Source: Candidatus Aerophobota bacterium (GTDB lineage: Bacteria; Aerophobota; Aerophobia; Aerophobales; AE-B3A). Taken from it: a DNA stretch of 15,297 bases. Made by a program: the position numbers and the translations under genes. Position 1 is the first letter of the stretch. Each line of letters begins with the position of its first letter. The notes beneath the pieces were generated by a model. The model made no database searches and was not told the DNA's origin. It saw only the letters and a program-made list of their open reading frames with translations. The stretch lies in assembly GCA_030672445.1 (NCBI GenBank), contig DAOVGK010000051.1, positions 1 to 15,297 on the forward strand, in the 5' to 3' direction. Shown here in pieces: positions 7,004 to 15,158 of the stretch.

Positions 7004-7933
7004 ATGCCAGAGCAGATTGTTCTTATGAACAAAGAGGATCTCGCCATTGGGGGGCAGGCGGTTATCGAGGGGGTGATGATGCGCTCTCCAAAGTTTTTCA
7101 CCATTGCTCTGAGACGTGCGGATGGGGGTATCCTGGTAAAAAAGAACCCCTACATTGCTCTCACCAAAAGAAAGAGGTGGTTAGATATTCCCATTGTCAG
7201 AGGGGCTATAGTTCTGGTGGAATCTTTGTATCTGGGCCTAAAAGCCTTAACCTTTTCCGCAGATCAGGCCATGGAGGAGAAGGTGACGGAAGTTACCAGC
7301 CAAGCTGATCATGAGATAAAATCGATAGGCAAGGCGTTTGGTACCCTCTGGCCTATTCTGATGGTGATTGTGGGTCTTGGTCTGGGTATGGGGCTGTTTT
7401 TTTATCTTCCCTTAATTATCACCGATTTTCTTGGTGTCAAAGGGGGGATACTTTTTAACTTGGTGGACGGAATGGTGAGAATAGGCATTTTTTTGATTTA
7501 TATTTGGGCCATTGGACTATGGAAGGAAACCAGAAGGATATTTGAGTACCATGGGGCAGAACACAAAAGTATTGCTACCTTTGAGGTAGGGGAAGAGCTC
7601 ACCATAAACAACGCCAGAAAACACACCACCGTCCATGCCAGATGCGGCACCAGTTTCCTTGTGGTAGTGATGATAGTGAGTATCGGTATTTTTATTTTCC
7701 TGGGAAAGCCAACCACCATAGTCGAGCGCCTTACCAGATTCCTCTTTATTCCATTGATTGCCGGCATCTCGTATGAGATAATAAAAGTCTCCTCCCGCTC
7801 TGGCAATAGATTCATTCAGCTCTTGGTTAAGCCAGGTCTTTGGCTGCAGAAAATCACCACTCGTGAGCCCGATAATGGTCAACTGGAAGTAGCTATAGTG
7901 GCTTTAAAGGAAACCCTGGAGAAATCGGAATAA
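7004..7933 (+). CDS. yqhQ: DUF1385 (YqhQ-like) integral membrane protein
   Basis: This is a conserved bacterial membrane protein of unknown biochemical function. Family signatures are clear: IGGQAVIEGVMMRSP near the N-terminus (about residues 15-29 from the ATG at 7004), YHGAEHKSIATFE (about 182-194) and HARCGTSF (about 211-218). The conserved His and Cys in the last two could form a metal or catalytic site, which is my inference. Hydrophobic segments at about 115-140, 158-173, 218-233 and 247-257 suggest four membrane spans. The start is uncertain. An in-frame GTG at 6983 would add seven residues, and an internal ATG at 7025 is also close to the family start. The ATG at 7004 has AGGT 11 nt upstream. 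The family often neighbours prfA/prmC in other bacteria, but not here. The next gene starts 96 nt on. Confidence 0.9.
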   Translation: MPEQIVLMNKEDLAIGGQAVIEGVMMRSPKFFTIALRRADGGILVKKNPYIALTKRKRWLDIPIVRGAIVLVESLYLGLKALTFSADQAMEEKVTEVTSQADHEIKSIGKAFGTLWPILMVIVGLGLGMGLFFYLPLIITDFLGVKGGILFNLVDGMVRIGIFLIYIWAIGLWKETRRIFEYHGAEHKSIATFEVGEELTINNARKHTTVHARCGTSFLVVVMIVSIGIFIFLGKPTTIVERLTRFLFIPLIAGISYEIIKVSSRSGNRFIQLLVKPGLWLQKITTREPDNGQLEVAIVALKETLEKSE

Positions 7934-8029
7934 AGAAAGTTCGTACCATGGATTACATAATGAGAAGACCGTAAAATGTCTTGAGAAAACTACCGAAGCA
8001 GTAAAGACCAAGCGCTATTAGAGTGATAG

Positions 8030-9025
8030 ATGAGTACCCAAATTAGGCCACTTAAAGATAATGAGATTGATGAGGTGGTGAAGCTTTTTAATATTGCATT
8101 TCAAGAAGCCTACTATGGATATCCTATGAGCAAAGAAAAATTTTTGCAGAAACTGAATAACCCTAATTTCTACAAAAGGGCTTTGATTCTGAATCACACA
8201 GATAAAATGGGAGGATTTATTCTGGCCAACACGGCAAAGAGGGAGAGTAAATGGTACCGCTCTGATAAAGGATATATCTCCTTGGTTATGGTCCCTCCCG
8301 AATTCAGGAGAAAAGGTTTTGGGAAAGCCCTAGTGGAGGAAGCCTTAAATTTCTTAAAGAAAGAGGGAAAAACAGAAATAGAGACCACCTTTAATCCTTT
8401 AACCTTCTGGCCAGGGATAGATTCAAACTGGGATGAAGCTCTATTATTTTTCAAAAAGTTAGGATTTAAAGAGACAAAGATGAGTGTATCTATGGTAGCT
8501 AATCTTGAAGATCTAAAGGCACCTGGAGAAATTTTACAAAAGGAGAGGAAATTAAACAGAGAAAAAATATTCATTAGACCATATTTAAAAGATGACCGGG
8601 AGACTTTGCTTAATTTCGTTAAGAAAAATTTTGGTTATGAATGGTATGAAGAGGTAAAATCAAAGGTGCAAAAGGTTAAAGTAGGATTCACAGGTTATGG
8701 ATTAAATTTAAATACTTTATACGATCCTAAAAGTGTGCTTGTTCTTTTAAAAGAAGAAAAAATCATCGGCTTTTCTATGTTCAGTAAAAACTTTGAAAAA
8801 AAAGGACTGGGCCACTTTGGTCCTATAGGAATTCAAGGGGATTTCCGGGGTAAAGGTATAGGGTTAGTTCTTCTATTTGAGACCCTAAAAGAAATGAAGA
8901 GTAAAGGAATAGTAAAAGCTGATTTATGGACAGATTATGGAGGATATCAGGCAAGGCATTATTATCCCAAGGCAGGTTTTAAAATAGTCAAAAATTGGAT
9001 AACGATGGCCAAATCAACCCGCTGA
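8030..9025 (+). CDS. Tandem-domain GNAT-family N-acetyltransferase
   Basis: The protein contains two GNAT folds in a row, each with an acetyl-CoA pyrophosphate-binding loop: VPPEFRRKGFGKA (88-100) in the first half and GDFRGKGIG (270-278) in the second. Residues 1-155 and about 178-325 therefore look like two copies of one fold, joined by a short charged linker. The substrate cannot be read from the sequence. The first gene of a run with GH20 and GH2 glycosidases, it could acetylate an amino sugar or another small molecule released by the cluster, but that is inference from position only. The ATG at 8030 has a weak GAGTGAT upstream. Spacing to the GH20 gene is 39 nt, consistent with co-transcription. 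No signal peptide or membrane segment is seen. Confidence 0.88.
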   Translation: MSTQIRPLKDNEIDEVVKLFNIAFQEAYYGYPMSKEKFLQKLNNPNFYKRALILNHTDKMGGFILANTAKRESKWYRSDKGYISLVMVPPEFRRKGFGKALVEEALNFLKKEGKTEIETTFNPLTFWPGIDSNWDEALLFFKKLGFKETKMSVSMVANLEDLKAPGEILQKERKLNREKIFIRPYLKDDRETLLNFVKKNFGYEWYEEVKSKVQKVKVGFTGYGLNLNTLYDPKSVLVLLKEEKIIGFSMFSKNFEKKGLGHFGPIGIQGDFRGKGIGLVLLFETLKEMKSKGIVKADLWTDYGGYQARHYYPKAGFKIVKNWITMAKSTR

Positions 9026-9064
9026 TAAAAAAATGCCCAAGATGATGTATGGAATGGAGAGAAG

Positions 9065-11134
9065 ATGGATCACCTCAATACTGTCCCTAAATTAAAAGAA
9101 GTTAAGTTGGGCGGGGGAGAGTTTGTGATAAATGATCAAACAACCCTGCTGCTGGGTAAAAATCATACCCGGGCAGATAAATTTGCCGCTAAGCTGTTAA
9201 ACCAGGAAATAGAGAATCTTATCAAAACCCCCCTCCAGGTAAAGGTTCCCCGGGTTTCCTCTAACTTTAAAAATGCCATTATTTTAACTATTCCTGAAAG
9301 AGATAGGGAATTTCTGAAGATCTTTAAATGGCAAGCTGCCCTCGCTGATAAAAAGTTAAGGGAGGAAGGTTATATTATTGATGTAGAAGATGAATGTATT
9401 CTAATTGCCGCAGCCTCTGAAGCAGGACTTTTCTATGGAGTGCAAACGGTAAGACAATCGCTGGAAAGTAAAGAAGGTAAAATAATGGTTCCCTTTCTCT
9501 GGGTAAGAGATTGGCCAGAAATAAGATACCGGGGGATAATGCAGGATATCTCCCGGGGACAGGTCCTCACCATAGATACTTTTAAGGAGTTAATTCGTAC
9601 CCTTAGCTATTTTAAGATAAATCTACTATCTCTTTATATAGAACATACCTTCGTTTTCAAAAAACATCCCTTAATTGGTCAGGACTGCGGCTCCTTGACC
9701 AGAGAAGAGGTAAAAGAGTTAGATAAATATGCAAGAGATTACCATATTGAACTCGTTCCCTCCTTCCAAACTTTAGGTCACCTCTATCAGATTTTAAAGC
9801 ATAAAGAATACACCCATTTAGCTGAAACGGAATCCAGATGGTCCCTTAGCCCGGCTGAAGAGGAGAGCTATAAATTCCTTCAGGAACTTTTCTCTGAGAT
9901 AGTACCGGCTTTCAGTTCAAAATTTTTTAATATAGGCTGCGATGAAGTAATGGATCTCGGAGAAGGGAAAAGTAAAAAAATGGCTCAGGAGCTCGGAAAA
10001 GGAGGGTTGTATCTTTCCCATATTTTAAAGGTAAAGAGAGTGCTCGATGATTATGGTAGAACTACTATGCTCTGGGGAGATATGTTGCTGCATCATCCAG
10101 AGGTTATCCCCAACCTACCCCAGGATATAATCATCATGAACTGGCACTATGGAACTGATAAATTAGAGGGAAGTGATTATTATCGTCCTCTAATAGAGGT
10201 ATTTCAAAAAGCGGGGCTTCAACAATTTGCCTGCCCGGGAACCAGTAGTTGGCTTCGACTTTTTCCTGACATTTGCATAGCTAACAGGAATATAAAATGT
10301 TTCATTTCGGAGGCCAAAAAATTCGGAGTAGAAGGGGTATTAACTACTAATTGGGGAGATAATGGAAATTACAATTTGCTGGGATATGTCTGGTATGGAT
10401 TTGCTTTTTCTGCCGAGACTTGCTGGAACCCGAATAAAACCGAGGAGCGAAGCTTTGATAGAAGATTTTGCTCTCAGTTTTTTGGTTTAGACACAGAGCC
10501 CATAGCTCAGGCAATATGGCTCCTCTCTCAAAGCAGTTCAACAATTAGCATTGATCTTGCCCAAGAGTACCCCTCCTGGCCTCATCTTTTATTTTGGAAT
10601 GATCCTTTCGAAGGAAAATATAGTGTAAATGTCAAGGACCCCCTGGAGACGGGGAGAAAGCTAACCATAATTTCCAACTCCGCCTCCGACATTATTTCTG
10701 GTAATCGAGAGAAGGTGACTAAAAATAAAAAATGGCTGGATGATTTATTCTTTGCTGCACGGGAGATCGGCTATCTGGGAAAAAGGCTTCTTACTATAGA
10801 AAAGGTAAAAAATCTATATCATCAAGCTTATGCAAATCTTGGGGATGAAAAGGTGGTCACAGAATCTTTTAAGAAAATTCTTGCATTACTAAAACAGCTA
10901 AGATCGGATTTGCTCCAATTAAAAGAAAAATACCAAAACCTATGGCTGAAAGAAAACAGACGACCTGGTCTGGACTATAACCTCGAAAGATACACATTGT
11001 TAATTGAAAGCTTCGATAGAAAAATTTCTGAGCTGGAGATAATTAAGAAGGGCTACGAAAAACCGGGTGGTTCTCTACCTACACCAGATAAAATAAATCT
11101 TTCAAAAAGAGGTTATGTACCTTTTTCGTTTTAG
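9065..11134 (+). CDS. GH20 beta-N-acetylhexosaminidase-like glycoside hydrolase (cytoplasmic)
   Basis: The 689-aa protein resembles GH20 exo-beta-N-acetylhexosaminidases, which remove terminal GlcNAc or GalNAc by substrate-assisted catalysis. Residues about 8-145 look like the GH20b alpha/beta domain (ending GLFYGVQTVRQSL). The TIM barrel starts at WPEIRYRGIMQDISRG (150-165). The catalytic Asp-Glu pair is D293-E294 in FNIGCDEVMDLGEGKS, a variant of the usual HxGGDE seen in one GH20 branch. H239 in SFQTLGHL and Trp residues near MNWHYG and TTNWGDNGNY are likely active-site residues. The last 150 residues are helical and Lys/Glu-rich, of unknown role. There is no signal peptide, so it should act on imported oligosaccharides. 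GGAGAG (9056-9061) sets the start. It is 39 nt after the GNAT gene and 101 nt before the GH2 gene. Confidence 0.88.
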   Translation: MDHLNTVPKLKEVKLGGGEFVINDQTTLLLGKNHTRADKFAAKLLNQEIENLIKTPLQVKVPRVSSNFKNAIILTIPERDREFLKIFKWQAALADKKLREEGYIIDVEDECILIAAASEAGLFYGVQTVRQSLESKEGKIMVPFLWVRDWPEIRYRGIMQDISRGQVLTIDTFKELIRTLSYFKINLLSLYIEHTFVFKKHPLIGQDCGSLTREEVKELDKYARDYHIELVPSFQTLGHLYQILKHKEYTHLAETESRWSLSPAEEESYKFLQELFSEIVPAFSSKFFNIGCDEVMDLGEGKSKKMAQELGKGGLYLSHILKVKRVLDDYGRTTMLWGDMLLHHPEVIPNLPQDIIIMNWHYGTDKLEGSDYYRPLIEVFQKAGLQQFACPGTSSWLRLFPDICIANRNIKCFISEAKKFGVEGVLTTNWGDNGNYNLLGYVWYGFAFSAETCWNPNKTEERSFDRRFCSQFFGLDTEPIAQAIWLLSQSSSTISIDLAQEYPSWPHLLFWNDPFEGKYSVNVKDPLETGRKLTIISNSASDIISGNREKVTKNKKWLDDLFFAAREIGYLGKRLLTIEKVKNLYHQAYANLGDEKVVTESFKKILALLKQLRSDLLQLKEKYQNLWLKENRRPGLDYNLERYTLLIESFDRKISELEIIKKGYEKPGGSLPTPDKINLSKRGYVPFSF

Positions 11135-11159
11135 TGAGGGTAGAAAGTCCTTCCTTCTC

Positions 11160-11187
11160 TTTTTAGCTTTTAGCTCTCAGTTTTTAG
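11160..11187 (+). repeat. Four tandem 7-nt units (TTTTTAG-like)
   Basis: The gap between the GH20 and GH2 genes contains TTTTTAG, CTTTTAG, CTCTCAG and TTTTTAG in direct succession. This is a T-rich heptanucleotide repeat read toward the GH2 gene. It could act as a weak transcription pause or be simple slippage-generated sequence. The gap ends in AGGAGA (11221-11226), the Shine-Dalgarno for the GH2 start. Confidence 0.55.
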
Positions 11188-11235
11188 TTTAATAAAGGTC
11201 CGGCTGCAAGCGACGGTTTTAGGAGAAGATTATTC

Positions 11236-13674
11236 ATGTCTTTACTTGAGGAATTAAATGAAGGATGGCAAATTCAGGGATTTGACGAAGGAACATTGGA
11301 ATTTGAAGAAGTCGAGCGGTTAAAAGAAGGATGGATTACTGCTCAGGTACCAGGAGTTGTGCATCTTGATCTTTTAAAAGAGGAAAAGATAGCCGATCCC
11401 TTTTATGCTTTACAGGAAAAAGATGGATATTGGGTAGAAGAAAAGGAGTGGTGGTACAAAAATGAGTTCTCGCTTGATGACTTTAAATCTCAATGGAAAA
11501 AGAAAAAAGTTGAGCTTGTCTTTGAGGGACTGGACACCTTTGCCACCATTTACTTGAACAGAGAAAAAATAGGGGAAACCGATAATATGTTTATTCCCTG
11601 GCGATTTGATATAACAGGTAAAATAAAAAAAGAAAATATCCTTTTGATTAAATTTTCTTCAGCTACTTCAGCTTTAAAAGAGATACAAGCCGGAGAAGAA
11701 CCTCTCGAGGCCGTCTTTGAGCCAGCTCGAGTATATGGCAGAAAAGCTCAATATTCCTTTGGTTGGGATTGGGGACCCCGCCTTGCCGGAGTAGGTATCT
11801 GGCGAAAGGTTTTTCTTTGCGGCTATACTCAGATGCATATAGATCGGGCAGGAGTGGAATCAACTTTTTTGGAAGGAAAAGCAAAAGTTAAACTTGATAT
11901 GGAGATATTCTCTGGATTAGATGAAGAACAAATAGGAAAAGCTCTGGTTTATTTGGATGGAAAATGCGTGAAAGAAGAAAATGTTAAGGTTAACTTTCCT
12001 TCATCTAAACATACCCTAAACCTGGAAATTGAGGATCCAATCCTGTGGTACCCCAAAGAATACGGAAGCCAACATCTTTATTGCTTGAAAGTGGAACTTT
12101 TCAATGAGAAAGAAGAGCTTATGGATGTATTCCAGGATAAAATAGGAATCCGAAAAATTCAGCTAATCCAGGAAAAGGATGGGGAAGGAGAAAGCTTTTA
12201 TTTCAAAATCAATGACATTCCTGTATTTTGTAAGGGAGCAAACTGGATTCCCGCTGATTCCTTTCTTCCCCGAGTAAACAAGGACAAATACACCTCTCTT
12301 ATTCGCAGTGCCTCTCAATGTGGAATGAATATGCTCAGAATCTGGGGTGGAGGCATTTACGAAAATGAGGAGTTTTATCGCCTCTGTGATGAAGAAGGAA
12401 TAATGGTCTGGCAGGATTTTATGTTTGCCTGCGGGGAGTATTCTGAAAAAGATTGGTTCAGGGAAAAAGTAAAAAAAGAGGCCATTTCTGTGGTCAAGAG
12501 CTTAAAGAATCATCCCTCTATTGTTCTCTGGTGTGGTAATAATGAAAATCACTGGCTCTACACTAGAGAAGGAAAGCTTAAGGGAAAGACAATTTATCAG
12601 GATATTCTCCCCTCTATATGCAACCAAATGGATTCCACTCGTCCTTACCGGCCTGGCAGCCCTTACGGAGGGAAGAATCCTAACGGAGAAAACAAAGGAG
12701 ACAGGCACAACTGGGATGTATGGAGCGGATGGCAAGATATAGAGCTTTATAAAAAGGAGAAAGGAAGATTTCTCTCTGAATTTGGTTTTCAGGCACCACC
12801 AGTTATGGAGACCATAAAAAGATTCTGTCCTCTCGATCAATTAAAGGAAGATTCTTTATCTATGGAGTGGCATAATAAACAGGATGATGGGCCGACTCGA
12901 TTGATTCGCTATCTTCGATCTTACATGCCTGCTCCCAGAAGTTTCAAGGAGTTCGTCCGATATAGCCAGCTTAATCAGGCTTACGCTTTAAAGGTGATGA
13001 TAGAGCGCTGTCGCAGACGTAAATTTAAGTGTGGAGGAGTTTTGTTCTGGCAGTTTAACGACTGTTGGCCAGTGGTCAGCTGGAGTGTGGTTGACTATTA
13101 TCTTTGTCCCAAGCCCGCCTATTATACGGTGAAGAAGGCATTTCAACCGGTGCTTATCTCTCTGGTGAAAGAAGACAGAATGGTAGAAGTCTGGATATGT
13201 AACGATACTCTGGAGGGAATAAGAGGAAGGCTGTGTTTAAAAAGTATGAGCTTTAAAGGGCGGGTTCTTTGGACAGAGGAAAAAGATGTATTTATACCTT
13301 CCAATCAATCTATTAAAATTTTGGCTAAGTCCATTCGAGAAATGCGGATTGAGTCGTCAAAGGAGGATTTTATTTATGCTTCTTTAAAAATAGGAATAAA
13401 TGAGGTTGAAGCTCATTTATTCCTTGAGCGGGAAAGGTACTTAAAGTTTTCCCCCAGGCAATTTGAAAGAAAGATTCACCAGTACAAGGATGAATTGGAA
13501 ATTGAGCTTTACTCTCCTGTATTTGTACGAGCTGTAACACTGGAGCTACCCGGTAAGAATATTGAGTTTTCCGATAATTTCTTTGACTTAATCCCAGGAG
13601 TAAAAAAGAGAATAAAGCTGGCTTGTCCTCCAGAGGAAAAGCAGAAAATAAAGGATAAGTTAATTGTTATGTAA
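11236..13674 (+). CDS. GH2 family beta-mannosidase (cytoplasmic)
   Basis: This 812-aa protein is a GH2 enzyme of the beta-mannosidase type, which releases terminal beta-mannose with retention of configuration. The N-terminal sugar-binding domain contains LNEGWQIQG, AQVPGVVHLDLL (36-47) and VFEGLDTFATIYLN, all typical of beta-mannosidases. RKAQYSFGWDWGPRL (169-183) is a strong family signature. In the TIM barrel, NMLRIWGGGIYE (365-376) is followed by the acid/base E437 in WCGNNENHW and the nucleophile E515 in FLSEFGFQA. VLFWQFNDCWPVVSWS closes the barrel, and a beta-rich C-terminal region follows. There is no signal peptide. AGGAGA (11221-11226) precedes the ATG. Next to a GH20 hexosaminidase, the probable substrate is a Man-beta-1,4-GlcNAc-type or manno-oligosaccharide fragment; this is inference. 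Confidence 0.93.
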   Translation: MSLLEELNEGWQIQGFDEGTLEFEEVERLKEGWITAQVPGVVHLDLLKEEKIADPFYALQEKDGYWVEEKEWWYKNEFSLDDFKSQWKKKKVELVFEGLDTFATIYLNREKIGETDNMFIPWRFDITGKIKKENILLIKFSSATSALKEIQAGEEPLEAVFEPARVYGRKAQYSFGWDWGPRLAGVGIWRKVFLCGYTQMHIDRAGVESTFLEGKAKVKLDMEIFSGLDEEQIGKALVYLDGKCVKEENVKVNFPSSKHTLNLEIEDPILWYPKEYGSQHLYCLKVELFNEKEELMDVFQDKIGIRKIQLIQEKDGEGESFYFKINDIPVFCKGANWIPADSFLPRVNKDKYTSLIRSASQCGMNMLRIWGGGIYENEEFYRLCDEEGIMVWQDFMFACGEYSEKDWFREKVKKEAISVVKSLKNHPSIVLWCGNNENHWLYTREGKLKGKTIYQDILPSICNQMDSTRPYRPGSPYGGKNPNGENKGDRHNWDVWSGWQDIELYKKEKGRFLSEFGFQAPPVMETIKRFCPLDQLKEDSLSMEWHNKQDDGPTRLIRYLRSYMPAPRSFKEFVRYSQLNQAYALKVMIERCRRRKFKCGGVLFWQFNDCWPVVSWSVVDYYLCPKPAYYTVKKAFQPVLISLVKEDRMVEVWICNDTLEGIRGRLCLKSMSFKGRVLWTEEKDVFIPSNQSIKILAKSIREMRIESSKEDFIYASLKIGINEVEAHLFLERERYLKFSPRQFERKIHQYKDELEIELYSPVFVRAVTLELPGKNIEFSDNFFDLIPGVKKRIKLACPPEEKQKIKDKLIVM

Positions 13675-13710
13675 TTGCATTAATATCATTTTTTGGGATA
13701 CAATCCTACC

Positions 13711-13731
13711 CCCTATGATTTAAAAATAGGG
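13711..13731. repeat. Short inverted repeat CCCTAT/ATAGGG after the GH2 gene
   Basis: CCCTAT (13711-13716) and ATAGGG (13726-13731) are perfect 6-bp arms with a 9-nt AT-rich loop. The AAATAGGGACACATCCC that follows resembles short conserved intergenic sequences I recall near IS200/REP-type elements, but there is no transposase and no second copy here. No T-run follows, so it is a poor intrinsic terminator. The rest of 13732-13831 shows only a weak TCCTC/GAGGA hairpin at 13761-13773. Confidence 0.35.
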
Positions 13732-13831
13732 ACACATCCCATTCGCTCATCGCTTATATCTCCTCCAAGAGGAAACGGACTATTTTGTCTGTGGGTTGCT
13801 ATGTAAAGTCAGTTTCCTTCTAACGCAAGAC

Positions 13832-13859
13832 TTGACAAAATTTTTATTAAATTTATTAT
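13832..13859 (+). promoter_or_regulatory. Strong sigma-70-type promoter of the LacI-family gene
   Basis: A perfect TTGACA -35 (13832-13837) and a TATTAT -10 (13854-13859, five of six) are separated by 16 bp of AT-rich DNA. Transcription should start near 13866, inside the AAAACGTTTT palindrome. This is the best promoter match in the window. It reads into the LacI-family gene and possibly on into the sugar gene beyond it, leaving a leader of about 95-110 nt. Confidence 0.7.
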
Positions 13860-13860
13860 A

Positions 13861-13870
13861 AAAACGTTTT
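13861..13870. promoter_or_regulatory. Candidate LacI-family operator (AAAACGTTTT)
   Basis: AAAACGTTTT is a perfect 10-bp palindrome with a central CG, the hallmark of LacI/GalR-family operators. It begins two bases after the -10 box and covers the expected transcription start, where a bound repressor would block initiation. Negative autoregulation by the LacI-family protein encoded downstream is the natural inference. Confidence 0.6.
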
Positions 13871-13945
13871 CATATTTTTCCTTAAAAGTTGGTGAGAAAT
13901 ATCTAAAGTGCCTTTAACAAAAACAAGAAGTGAGATATTATATCG

Positions 13946-13960
13946 AGTAAGCGTTTTACT
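13946..13960. promoter_or_regulatory. Second candidate operator in the LacI leader (AGTAA-N5-TTACT)
   Basis: AGTAAGCGTTTTACT has perfect 5-bp inverted outer arms and contains AAGCGTTTT, close to LacI/CcpA-type operator sequence. It lies about 80 bp downstream of the promoter palindrome and just before the coding region. Two operators at that spacing could support DNA looping or a roadblock. An adjacent palindrome, GATATTATATC (13934-13944), may be part of the same site. Confidence 0.45.
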
Positions 13961-14991
13961 TGAAAGGTGGAATCAAAATAACAGTAACAATTCGGGATGT
14001 AGCTAAACGAGCGAGGGTATCCATTTCCACAGCTTCAAGAGCTCTGAATAACAGCGGGCCGGTTAAGGAAGAAACAAAAGCAAGAGTATTAAAAGCGGCA
14101 AAAGAAATTAACTATACTCCTAATGCTATAGCTCGAGGGTTGGTTACCAGAAAAACAGGAAACATAGGCTTTATACTTCCTGCTAGCGTTAAAAATGGTA
14201 CTTCTAACCCTTTTTATTCCAGGGTTTTTGAGGGCATTGAAGCAGAGACAAGAGAAAGAAATTACCATCTTATATTTTCTATTCTTGACGAGAACGAAGA
14301 GGATTTTCCCAGAATGGTTAAGGAGAAAAATATAGATGGAGTTATTCTTGCTAGTAGGGTTAGTGAAAGATTTATCTTACAGCTTAAAAAAGGAGGGGTA
14401 ACTCTGGCGCTGGTAGATCATGCTATAGAGGCCGGAAATGTAGATTCTGTAGTAATTGATAATTTCAACGGTGCCTGCAAGATGGTTAATCATCTTCTTA
14501 AATTAGGCCATCGAAGGATTGGTTTTATAAGAGGACCGCAAGATAGACCAAGCTTTATACAAAGGTTTGAGGGGTACAAAGCCACACTTGAAAAAGCAGG
14601 ATTAGAATATGATAAAAGAATAGTCTGGGAAGCAGATTTAGATTTCGACGATGCTTATAAAGTCATGAAAAAAAAGATAAAAATTCAGCCTTTTCCAACG
14701 GCTATTTTTGCTACTACTGATATAGTAGCTCTGGCTGCTGCTAAGGTTATTCGAGAAGAAGGGTTAAGAATACCTGAGGATGTGAGCTTAGCAGGTTTTG
14801 ATGATATCCTGCAGGCAAGACAAGCGCATCCCCCTTTGACCACTATAAGGGTATTCAAGCGAGAAATGGGACGAATAGCAGTAAGAAAACTCTTCGAGAA
14901 CATACACGGTATAACTAAAAAACCTAGTCAGACAGTGATTTTAACGGAATTAGTGGTTAGAGATTCAACGGGACCACCCAAGCTGGGATAA
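13960..14991 (+). CDS. LacI/GalR-family transcriptional regulator
   Basis: This is a sugar-responsive DNA-binding repressor. The N-terminal helix-turn-helix TIRDVAKRARVSISTASRALN (about residues 10-30 from the TTG) is followed by the hinge YTPNAIARGL with its minor-groove Leu. A periplasmic-binding-protein-like sensor domain (IGFILP, NPFYSRVFEGIE, HRRIGFIRGP, DVSLAGFDD) completes the fold. Length and order are normal for the family. The recognition helix has STASRAL where STVSRAL is commoner. No ATG or GTG exists at the expected N-terminus. The only common start codon is the TTG at 13960, which lacks a Shine-Dalgarno, whereas GGTGG (13966-13970) is ideally placed before an in-frame ATA at 13978. 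Starting there gives the family-like N-terminus MTVTIRDVAKRA. The gene lies between the glycosidases and a probable secreted sugar-binding gene, so it likely controls this cluster. Confidence 0.92.
   Translation: MKGGIKITVTIRDVAKRARVSISTASRALNNSGPVKEETKARVLKAAKEINYTPNAIARGLVTRKTGNIGFILPASVKNGTSNPFYSRVFEGIEAETRERNYHLIFSILDENEEDFPRMVKEKNIDGVILASRVSERFILQLKKGGVTLALVDHAIEAGNVDSVVIDNFNGACKMVNHLLKLGHRRIGFIRGPQDRPSFIQRFEGYKATLEKAGLEYDKRIVWEADLDFDDAYKVMKKKIKIQPFPTAIFATTDIVALAAAKVIREEGLRIPEDVSLAGFDDILQARQAHPPLTTIRVFKREMGRIAVRKLFENIHGITKKPSQTVILTELVVRDSTGPPKLG
13966..13980 (+). promoter_or_regulatory. Shine-Dalgarno that points to an ATA start for the LacI gene
   Basis: AAAGGTGG (13963-13970) is followed seven nucleotides later by ATA (13978-13980), in frame with the LacI-family protein. 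This Shine-Dalgarno lies downstream of the TTG at 13960 and so cannot serve it. The real start may be the rare codon ATA, which would keep repressor levels low. The other possibility is a single-base error or mutation of an original ATG. Confidence 0.5.
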
Positions 14992-15158
14992 GTTGTGAAT
15001 TATCCAAAAGATTCGAGGAAGAAGGTTGCCAGTTTAAAAAGGTAACATTTTCTAAAAAGGGGGCACGAAAAGAAAAGCTAAAAATAAGGTCAGAAAGGAG
15101 GTGAGAAAGGAAGGTAAAGGGCCATGAGCTGGCAAATAAAAGAAAGCTTCCTCAGAAG

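Noticed and set aside
7498..7882. Long minus-strand reading frames inside the DUF1385 gene, and similar ones inside folP, thrC, GNAT and GH2
   Set aside because: They are antisense to genes with strong family motifs and have no recognisable protein features.
13720..13740. AAATAGGGACACATCCC as the end of an IS200/REP-type mobile element
   Set aside because: There is no transposase, no matching second end and no second copy in the window; the resemblance rests on memory only.
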